A stretch of 21,869 nucleotides of DNA from NCBI GenBank assembly GCA_000226015.1, contig JH154547.1, forward strand, positions 156,794 through 178,662. The letters are read 5' to 3'. Both the position numbers and the translations under genes were made by a program. The notes under the pieces were generated by a model that did no database searches, was not told the DNA's origin, and worked only from the letters and a program-made list of their open reading frames with translations. This stretch comes from Mnemiopsis leidyi. Lineage: Eukaryota; Ctenophora; Tentaculata; Lobata; Bolinopsidae. Position 1 is the first letter of the stretch; every line of letters starts with the position of its first letter. Below are positions 1 to 8,700 of the stretch, in pieces.

Positions 1-493
1 TTAGGCCAACCCCCTGTCTCTTGACACCATCAGTTCTTCCAGAGTGAAGTAGTATGCTACCATTTTCTAGCAGAGTGGTCCCTGATCCAGGCATATGAGT
101 TTCTGTAACACCCAGAAGATCAAGACTATACTGATCAATGTTCTGACTAAGCTGATACAACTGTGTAGATGAACTGACTAAAGAAAGGACATTCCAAGTA
201 CCAAAGGAAAGAAACTGTTTGCAATAATTGATAGGATTAGATTTGTTAGAAGCGGGGTCAACATGGATGATCTGTTGACTAATAAATCTGATGGGATGAC
301 GAGTACTCCTATTTCCCATCAAAATACTGGGGTCCGTTAGGCTTTGCCCAGTACCTGTCATGCTGGTATCATCCTTCCTTGAAGTAGAAGTAGCACTCCG
401 TCCTTGATTAGTGTGTGATGTTTCTTTAGCAAGTGGACCGAATGGTGGAAGAGTTGCTAGCCCTTCGCACCCGGTAGTGACGGGGAGGCACAT
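1..493 (-). CDS. Non-LTR retrotransposon endonuclease ORF, N-terminal part (runs off the left edge)
   Basis: The minus strand reads openly for 164 codons from an ATG at 493-491 to the window edge. An in-frame TGA lies two codons upstream, so this ATG is the likely start. The first ~85 residues are a Ser/Thr-rich leader without a recognised domain. An apurinic-like (EEP/APE) endonuclease follows: FGTWNVLSL carries the metal-site Asn, LDLLGVTETHMPGSG carries the catalytic Glu, and LLHSGRTDGVKRQGVGL is the next conserved block. This is the pattern of LINE endonucleases of the RTE/CR1/L2 type, often mis-annotated as 'craniofacial development protein 2-like'. The domain nicks target DNA for target-primed reverse transcription. 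The rest of the endonuclease and the reverse transcriptase should lie to the left of the window. No frameshift or stop is seen here, so the copy may be young. The clade cannot be fixed from this fragment. Confidence 0.85.
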   Translation of the reverse strand, partial: MCLPVTTGCEGLATLPPFGPLAKETSHTNQGRSATSTSRKDDTSMTGTGQSLTDPSILMGNRSTRHPIRFISQQIIHVDPASNKSNPINYCKQFLSFGTWNVLSLVSSSTQLYQLSQNIDQYSLDLLGVTETHMPGSGTTLLENGSILLHSGRTDGVKRQGVGL

Positions 494-870
494 AAAGGTG
501 CGTCACCCTAGACGAAATAAACAAACAGAGCTTCACAGAATGAAGCCCACTGAGAGAACAAAAAAAGCCGTGAGAAAAAGCTAGGCCTGAAAAACAAGCG
601 GAGCCACTCAGCAGGTGCTTGGCTGCACAGGACAGCCAAGACTTGAACAGGAAAGTTGACCGTGAGAGACACATTCATGAGTCAGTGCAGGCACTAAATC
701 AGTCAGTGTCTCCCAGCAATTGCATCTTCTAGCCGCCACAGCAACCGACCCCCCAGTAATGTAGTACTGACAGGCACTTAACGGTTTTATGGTGTTACCA
801 CTCCCAGGTGTTCCGACGCTACTCGGACTCGGACCAGATGCAAAAGGAGCAAATTGGCAGCTCAATTTGT
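494..870 (-). other. Probable 5' untranslated leader of the LINE
   Basis: This stretch is more GC-rich than the following 3 kb and lies directly upstream of the endonuclease start. LINE leaders usually hold an internal promoter, but no specific motif can be pointed to here. The right boundary (about 870) rests only on the change in composition. Confidence 0.5.
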
Positions 871-3004
871 GTTTTTTGCACGGTCTTTGCTATGATTTTG
901 GTCAGCATAATTTTCAAGATTTTCTATTACAATGATTAGGCCTTGTGCAATGTGCACACCAAGAAAGGTTTCGATTAGAGGTATTTAAGCTAGCTTCAAT
1001 AAGGTTGTTAATTAATTTTCACTTAATGTGATTTTAATCATATTTCACGATGATTTTTAATTAGTCTCTCAGTCATCCTAGGCAAATTATTTAAAGTTAC
1101 GACATGAGCTGCGATTATGTAACTACCAGTGAGCTAGGATTTTATTTAGGCAGCCGTTTTGGCACGATAGTTTCTGTTGATTTCTTGAAGTTCAATTTAC
1201 ATTATTATTAAGTGTTGTGTGAATTTCACAGATTGACAGATTAAATGTATTTGTTCGATACTGTAATTCTTATTTATTTCATGGCATATCATAATATCTT
1301 CATCTTTATCATTTACTCAAGAAACGTGTACCGATTATGCACATAAAATGAAGTCTTATGCTAGCTGCGATTCCAGGACCGAGGTTAAAACAAAATGTTT
1401 TCTAAAATACGATAAAAATGCAGTCTCATCGTTGTCAGACGGGAATTGTGCTTCGCTTTTCAGTAATTTTATTCAACTCTCAATTTTTTAGTATTTAGTG
1501 GTGAAAAAGTGATTTGAAATGCACTCATCTACTACTTCGAAATCCTACCTTATAATATTATATTATTTTGCTGCTGCTGTTAGAAGCTTATATGCGTCTG
1601 CTTCTAGAGCAATGAAGACCTACGATCTAGAGTATGGAGCCTTGATCAAGGTATTAGTTCTTAGGTCCCATACTGTACGTTAGATGAACCATGAGTGATC
1701 TGGTGTGTTGACTGATAAGTCCTAGGAACAGCTATATTGGTGACAGACAAGGATCTCAGTAAAATTGTCTGGTCGGCTTACTTCCCAATTTGTACACAAA
1801 ACTCAGTCCACAAGTAATGCCTCATAAGATTCGAACACACTGCTACACTGAATCAATTGGTTCCTTCTTCTTTCTCTCATGAGAGCATATAAGAGAGGAA
1901 CGGATTCTCGTCCTAAGCTGGCAACATGAAAACACTGTCGCAGGGGCTTGCCAGCGCCCTGGTTAATACCTAGCATTATGCGCAGTAAGATCTGAGTAAG
2001 AACTAGACTTTTAATACTTAGACTTTAAATGCGTAACAATCGCGATCGTGTACTCAGGCTTACAGTTACACTTACAAGTTACGGTCGGCTACTAATTTTA
2101 CGCTGCTGGCTCAGTAGAATAGCTGACCCCCTTTCAAAGGTGCATGTGAGCCGTGGGGGCTAACATTTATAGACAATAATTGCGAAGTTGCCACTAATCA
2201 TCGCAACATACACACAATTTCTGTTCTTGACTCGCGTGTTGGCTGGCTGTCACACTTAAAAGTTAATCAGCGTTTAAATACGGTTTAAGCTTTAAGATTA
2301 GACCGAAAGTTCTTAATAGGTATAACTAGTCGTTACACAATTCTGAGTACTGTGTTTCAGCTCCGGATATATTGGACTCTAATCCTGACAGCTAGTTCTT
2401 GCACAATGAAAACTAATTCTAAGGTGAACTTTAAATTTATCATTTTTTGTTCAAAGAGCCATTCGTTCCATCAAGGCAGTCTTCCAAAATAGGTCACAGC
2501 GGTTTTATGTAATAAACTGTTATTATATAACAGTAATAGTTATATTTGTTATTTGTTATTAATATTATTATTGCAGATATTTGGTATCTTTTTAACATTT
2601 TACACTTATGCAAAAATGCAAGCATGTCAGTATCACTATCAGTTTGCATACCATTCCAACCAACTACATTTGCACTTAGGGCAGGGCTATTTACCACCAA
2701 AACGATATTCCATGCTTAAAAATCATCTTTCCTCTACAAAATATAAAATAAATAAGCAATGCATATCTTTATTTTACAGATCAGCAATTCGTTATTTGTT
2801 ATTAACGACTGATGTACCATCGTGATGTAACATTTGCCAATAAAATCAAATATGTAGCATTATTTTGTTCTCCAGTTCATTCAACTCAGTCTAAATCTAG
2901 GTGGACCCTTTGGTGCACTTCAGCAATAAGCAATGACGATTGGATATTGAGTTAGGATCAGTTGGTCCGCTTTCCCAGCTAAACCGTTTGTATAATGATG
3001 TAGC
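871..3004. other. AT-rich non-coding stretch
   Basis: No ORF here resembles a known protein. The ORF at 2553-2825 (+) is AT-rich, follows a possible acceptor (attattgcag), and shows no domain. I see no RNA gene. Two possible intergenic functions (promoter, enhancer) cannot be judged from sequence alone. Confidence 0.5.
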
Positions 3005-3265
3005 ATGGTTGATGTAGAATTAAGCCTTGCGTGGGTTGATCCTATACACAGACTCAAGACACTGTACGAGTGCCGGATTGCGCAATTGGATATCTCTTCT
3101 GATTTTCGTGCTCTCCTTAATTTCTTGACTTCTGCTCTATGTGCTCAGGCCCTGGAGAAAACCGATGACATGATGCGTAAGATTGCGATTCGTGACTGGT
3201 GTGTGCAATTTTCCGATAATCCCCTTTCTCGTGTGGTCATGGTAATAGCGGCCTGTTTTCCTTAG
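3005..3265 (+). CDS. Hypothetical 86-codon ORF, unrecognised
   Basis: The frame runs from ATG at 3005 to TAG at 3263-3265. The predicted protein is soluble and looks alpha-helical, with leucine- and alanine-rich stretches (for example LLNFLTSALCAQALEK) followed by a basic/aromatic part (KIAIRDWCVQF). Its base composition is visibly less AT-rich than the flanks, which favours real coding or a former coding sequence over chance. No family was recognised. It could be an exon of a gene whose other exons I cannot see, with a weak donor near the end of the frame (ATG|GTAATA), a small single-exon gene, or a fragment of a mobile element. No signal peptide or membrane segment is evident. Confidence 0.3.
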   Translation: MVDVELSLAWVDPIHRLKTLYECRIAQLDISSDFRALLNFLTSALCAQALEKTDDMMRKIAIRDWCVQFSDNPLSRVVMVIAACFP

Positions 3266-4221
3266 TACCAGTTTTACTTAGTCTACAAAAGCTTGACTTA
3301 GTCAATAAAAATCCAATTAGTTTCCTGTATTAATCGTTGTTGGGTGCAGGTGGTATTCGTAACAAATGATCAATGCGAGTTTTCTGCCACGCATATACTA
3401 CATTATCATAAATTCTACACTGCAGATTTACAGAGCTCACAAATGCCAAACCTTCTCTCTCAATCGCTGCTCGTTCAAAATAAATAAAATGTACAAGCTC
3501 ACATTATCATTGTTTTACTAGCTGCCCTGCTTTTCGTAAAGATAACGCTAAGTCCTATGCAGATCTATTGTTCGATCTCAGATTATCCTAAAAATGGTCA
3601 TCCGAATCGCCCTGTCTTCGTCCTGTAAAAAAACTATCTTAAATCTCTATTGTGTTGTTGAACACCGACCTCTAAATCTTTTGCTATGTGTTTTTCAGTT
3701 TGAATTAGTTGCTTTCTGTTTCACTTCAAAACGTAAGTTTGAGTGTGGCTTCACAGTAATTTGATGTTTTTTCAATTTTCATGATGTTCAAACTTCAAGT
3801 ATACCTTGATGGTGGTCGGGTTGTTAGCTCTATACTCTAGTCTTAATCTGATTGGTAAACTTAAAGGCCCGTGTTATTGTGAAGATGAGAAGTCAGATTT
3901 TGTCCAATTTAATAACTACATAACAACAGAAATAACTAAATAATAAATAATAATAACTGGCTACGTCTTCTTATGCTGATTGTGAGGCGTGAGGAATTTA
4001 GAAGTATTCCCGCATTCCCAAATATCTAACCAGGCCAGGCCAAGTTTAAATCGCTGAACTGACTACTGTTCGACTTTGACCGTGCAATTGCATATTGTCT
4101 CACTCAGTTCATTATATTTTATTTAAGACAAGAGAAATCTTGAGTATTGTTGTATTTTGGGCCTTGAGGGTATAGTTGCATAGCTTATCTGCAGATTCAG
4201 ATTCAGAATCAGATTTGTAGA
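3266..4221. other. Non-coding stretch
   Basis: No supported gene. The right end (about 4190-4220) holds a short run of GATTCAGA-like repeats that is partly complementary to the loop of the hairpin that follows. Confidence 0.5.
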
Positions 4222-4538
4222 GGAAAATAAACACAAAACAGCGAATGAAAGGACCGTGTTGGCACCCATCGCACCGTGTAACCGACTAGAATACTGAACA
4301 TCTGACTGATTGCGACACGTAATGTATTAAACTAATGATAGTTACAGTGATGATAGAACCATCTGATTCTGATCTGATTCATCACTGTCACTATCATTAG
4401 TTTTACACCATGTGTCGCAATCAGTTAGATGTTTAGAATTATAGTCGGTTACATATATACATGGTTACATATATACATGGTGCAATGGGTCGCAACACAT
4501 ACCTTGCATTCGCTGTTTTGTAAATTTTTATTTCATCC
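4222..4538. repeat. Large imperfect inverted repeat (fold-back/hairpin element)
   Basis: The left arm (about 4222-4353) is matched in reverse complement by the right arm (about 4379-4538) across a loop of only ~25 nt (4354-4378). By eye the inner ~77 positions agree at about 88%. The outer parts pair as well (AAAACAGCGAATG in both arms, then GTGTTG..CCCAT.GCACC.TG). The right arm is longer because a 16-bp segment, GGTTACATATATACAT, is tandemly duplicated there. The structure fits a fold-back transposon or MITE. A long-hairpin RNA source is an alternative. No transposase ORF lies inside. No target-site duplication could be assigned with confidence. Confidence 0.75.
4446..4477. repeat. 16-bp tandem duplication in one hairpin arm
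   Basis: Two adjacent copies of GGTTACATATATACAT occur in the right arm, while the left arm has only a truncated counterpart. The duplication therefore arose after, or broke, the original symmetry of the hairpin. Confidence 0.75.
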
Positions 4539-5764
4539 TTAAGAAATTTGAACAAGCAGGGTAACCATTCCACTGCACGAACACATTTCTCTACTTTATC
4601 AGAACTTGGTGTGCATTGCATGTTACTTAGTTACTGTACGGTGTAGCGATGTCATGATAATTTGTTAAGTGTACTGACTATTGCCCATAATGAAATCGTT
4701 TATGAAGGAGCCAGCAGATGAATGTTCAATATGTCCTTTATTTAAGATTTTCTATTTGCTCGAGCTCACATAGTGATGATAATCTGACGCTGATGTATTA
4801 CTCAATGGAATTTCAGAGTTGATCAGAGGAAATCGATTTCTAAGGTACAAAAACGGACATAAAGTCGAAGTGGTTTTGCCATTGCAATCACATTAGATCT
4901 CTCAAGAGGAACTGTGTTTCAATAAACTGTTGAATATAAGACGGAAGTACTGGGAATCAGAACACGAATTACGATCCTGCGATGACATAACTCGTAGTTG
5001 TTCTACTCAGTTACATCTGTCAAGTTACAAACACTTCAGCGACCATATCAACTTCTCAACTATTCAGATAATCCGTGTTTTTAGATACTGAACTACAGTC
5101 TTAGAGCATGCAGGCGTGAGTAAAGGAAACAGGCTTTAAATTTGAAGTTTGGAGTATCTCGCTTTTAATTAGCTATTTTGTTACATTAATTTGTTAAGCT
5201 GGCATAATTCAGTCCGACGATGAAACACAAAATCATGGTAACTGCATTCAATAACCGCGTTGCTACGTTGAATAATGTTGAGTGAAAATTATCCAGGGTT
5301 AAAGCAAAAACCGTTTCAAAGAGCACAACACTTCATTTGAAAACATCTCGGGAATTCAGGTTTTTATCTAACTAGTTTTGAAATCTCCCAGTCTATAAAC
5401 ATAAAAGGGATTAATTCAAATTTCAATCGTAATATATATTATAATTTTTCATCCATGAAATAGACAAAGATTGAATTAATTTGTATTTTAATCGTGATAA
5501 ATTACATTTTTTCTCAGATTTGATATGTGTCCATCTGCATCAGCGCTCAAAATCGTATAAATATAGATTTAATAATGGAGCAAATTTCAGACATTTGTTG
5601 GCTGATTGGTCTGACAGCGATGATATGAACAGCGATGAGTGAGTTAATTGTTTATTTACAAACTTAACACCTCGATAATTAGAATCAAAAAGTCACTCAT
5701 AAACTATCTTTTAAATTAAAACCTTTGTTTACTTTTAAACAAATCGTATGCTTTATTGTTGCAG
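4539..5764. other. Non-coding stretch upstream of the transporter gene
   Basis: No supported gene. The transporter's promoter and first exon(s) may lie here, but no core promoter element can be assigned. A possible exon at 5591-5638 was examined and rejected on phase. Confidence 0.4.
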
Positions 5765-5795
5765 CCCCAATTAATTCAAAAGTCCCAGCTAGGAA
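5765..5795 (+). CDS. SLC38-like gene, tentative N-terminal exon
   Basis: A good acceptor (ctttattgttgcag) and donor (GGAA|gtaagt) flank 31 nt. These encode PQLIQKSQLG and end in phase 1, which fits the next exon exactly (AAA then LKDNFEQEL). No start codon is included, so at least one more exon lies upstream. The support is splice-signal quality and phase only. Confidence 0.4.
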
Positions 5796-8700
5796 GTAAG
5801 TAAATTTGAATGTGTTTTGAGCTCATTGACATGCTTTAAATTTACTGACATAGCATACAATTTTCGTTTCATTCTTGATTTCTTGTTAAATTCTTGGAAT
5901 GTATTTCCAACTCGAGGAAACTTAGTCGCGAAGTCAATATATATATTGACAATATATATATACTCAACTTCAAATTCTATTTTGCTAGTTATGATAGATG
6001 CTTTTTTATGAAACAGAAATGAAGCAGTTGACTGAAGGCTTATTTCACATAACGTTATGTGATTGTGAACTGTCATCTGTCACTGTAATGCAGTCGTGCA
6101 TTTTGAATTAACAAATTTTCATCTTGATGTACTCTTCCTTTATTTATTACATTATCAAGGGATTTAAGCCAACGGCTTTTTACTTTAAACGAATCCTTTA
6201 AGCAGCTGTCAACCATTCTACAGAAAAATAGCAATAGCATATATAGGTTCGTTGTCCAATAGCTTAGCCGCTAAAGGACTGGCTAAGAACTTAATCGCTT
6301 AAGAGCCACTCTATAACCGTTGAAGGATAAGATCCTCTAAAGAACCGCCTAACCCTGACCACAACCCTTAACAGGTTCTTATATCTCCTGAATTCCACTA
6401 ACAAGACATTGTTTGCGGTTCTCAAGGGGTTCTTCGGCGGCTCTTGAGCGACGGCTTAACTTTAAGTTTACGGCCCTAAGCCGCCAGTCGGTTCTAAAGC
6501 GGCTCCTAAGCGGGCCGGTTTCAGCGGCTATTAAAACAAGAATCTAAACATTAATAAAAGAAGGCTAATTTTGATGACCATCGAGATTTCCAGAGCACCA
6601 ATTTTCAATAATTCTCATTGGCCCATTATATTGTCAACCGGCTCCATTTCTTTCGTTCTATAGAACTAAAAGATAATTTCGAGCAAGAACTGATTAAAGG
6701 AGCTAGCAAATTCACCAGGGACTGGGAGATGACTCTTGAAGAACGATTACACCTGACAGGAAGAGTGCCACAAGAAACAACAACAGTGTCTAAAGCATAC
6801 TTTAACCTGACCGTTTGTGTGATCGCCTCTGCTTTGCTTAGTATACCTTACAGCTTCGACAAAACGGGTTTTTACTTTCTCATTCTCACTTACTTTCTCA
6901 TTATGTCACTTTCTCATTCTGTCGCAATTGTGGTTATTGTTATCCCTGTTATCAGACTTCATAAGCACGTTTAATTAATAATTGGTGATAAACCACGCCA
7001 AAAACAATTATCGTTGCACAACTTGAACAATCTATGGGTCAGATACAAGTCAAAATTAAATAAACAACCGTTATTCAACGATCCAAGTTAAAACTCCTAT
7101 AATCAACTAATTTCAGGTTGGTTGGTGGGTGTCCCGCTTTTGGCAGGTGTAGGTTTTTGTGTGGATTACACTCTACTCTGTTTAGGAGAAACATGCATGA
7201 AGCTAGAAGTTTACGATTACCAGGAACTTTGTGAGGTATCGAAATTGTTCCCCATGTGAAATATTCCAAATATCGCGATCAATTTTTATTCGTAATTTGA
7301 ACTTATTTGAACTTATTTAAACGGTCGGATTTCCATTTTCCAAGGTTCTCATCAAGCTCCGCCAGTAGTCTTTGGTTTTTGCCGCAAGAGCTTGACCCAG
7401 ACTGTGCCAATTTCAGATAAGTTTTGGAAAATTAGGAAGATACATTCAAGCACTGATACAACTTGCTCTAAGTTTCAGTCTTATGATTTCATATCAGATC
7501 ATATCTGCAGAGTGAGTATTATGATTTTTTTTATTTTCGGCAACTTTTTAAATTGATTTCATTATCAGATACTTGATATCAAGAAGTAGACCATGACAAA
7601 GTAAATGGCCGAGTTTTTCTAAAATTCTTTCGAATTTGATTTCGCAAGAGATTAATCTAAATTTTCTAAATTCGATTCTCCGTGTCAGGAATTTAATGGG
7701 TATTTTGAGAGCAGATTGGGTAAAATACGCCCTGGATTCGAATGTCCCTCTCAAGCCAACTCTGATCTTACTCCTTACTATTGTCATCATACTGCCGGTA
7801 TCTTCATTTGCAACACTCAAGGTTGGTACACTTGACACAGTAACCTTGGACCTTAACTTATCAGATGATCGTAACGATATAAAAATTTAAACACTATTGA
7901 ATGATCAAGGAATTTTCCATCAATTTTTCACACTTTTGATGTTTCAGATGCTGGGTAACTCCTCGATGATCTCTCTGGTCTCAATACTGATACTCTCACT
8001 TTCACTCCTCTATTTCGACCTGAACAGAGATCCTCCCAACACGACAGAGAAGTTTGGAAGCGAGGTTTTTACCGGTCTAGGAGTGTTTGCTACCGGGTTT
8101 GTCTGCCACCAGATCATCACTCCGACTTTGTTCAGCTTACCGGTGAGACACGTGCCGTAGAAGTAGAAGTTCAACTTCAACTTTTTTAATCCTACAAGTG
8201 GGTTTTAATGGGTTATATAATTGGAACTAACCTTCGCATTTTATACAAAAAAAAAGTTCAGTATGCACAGGTTCAAAAGCCAAGTGTCATTTTCTGTAAA
8301 GAGTGAGGATTCTAATAGAACAATTCCACACTACTTTACGATATCTGTAGATTGAGCCCATGCCCATAACTTACTTACACATTAAACTTTAAAGACCTAT
8401 CTGAATAATTGATAACGAAAGATGGAGATTATCTTCAGGGAGACACTACCGTGACAAAAAGGAAAAACTACAACAAAGTCATACACCTCACTATGGGCAC
8501 TTCCTTCATCTTTTTTGTATTGGTCGGGCTGTCAGGGTAAGTGGAATATCATAGACATTAACGGGTGTGCCAGGTTGGTGCAAAACTAGTTTAGTTTGTC
8601 AGGTTGGTGCAAAACTAGTTTAGTTTGTCAGGTTGGTGCAAAACTAGTTTAGTTTGTCAGGCTGGTGCAAAACTAGTTCAGTTTATCAGGTTGGTGCAAA

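Larger units (their letters stand above)
1..870 (-). mobile_element. 5' part of a LINE-type retrotransposon, minus strand
   Basis: The element covers the endonuclease ORF and a GC-richer leader (about 494-870) upstream of its ATG. The leader contrasts with the AT-rich DNA beyond about 875, which I take as the approximate 5' end of the element. The leader carries two short overlapping minus-strand ORFs (865-608 and 674-426) that look like uORFs or chance frames, without a recognisable gag-like (ORF1) domain. No target-site duplication can be checked, because the 3' end is outside the window. Confidence 0.7.

Noticed and set aside
1815..1900. tRNA-like B-box (TTCGAATC on the minus strand)
   Set aside because: The A-box spacing is too short and no cloverleaf with acceptor stem could be drawn. 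At most it is a decayed tRNA-derived SINE.
5591..5638. Possible transporter exon (acidic frame HLLADWSDSDDMNSD, donor gtgagt)
   Set aside because: It ends in phase 2, and both the 5765 exon and the 6664 exon would then hit an in-frame stop. No frame makes it join.
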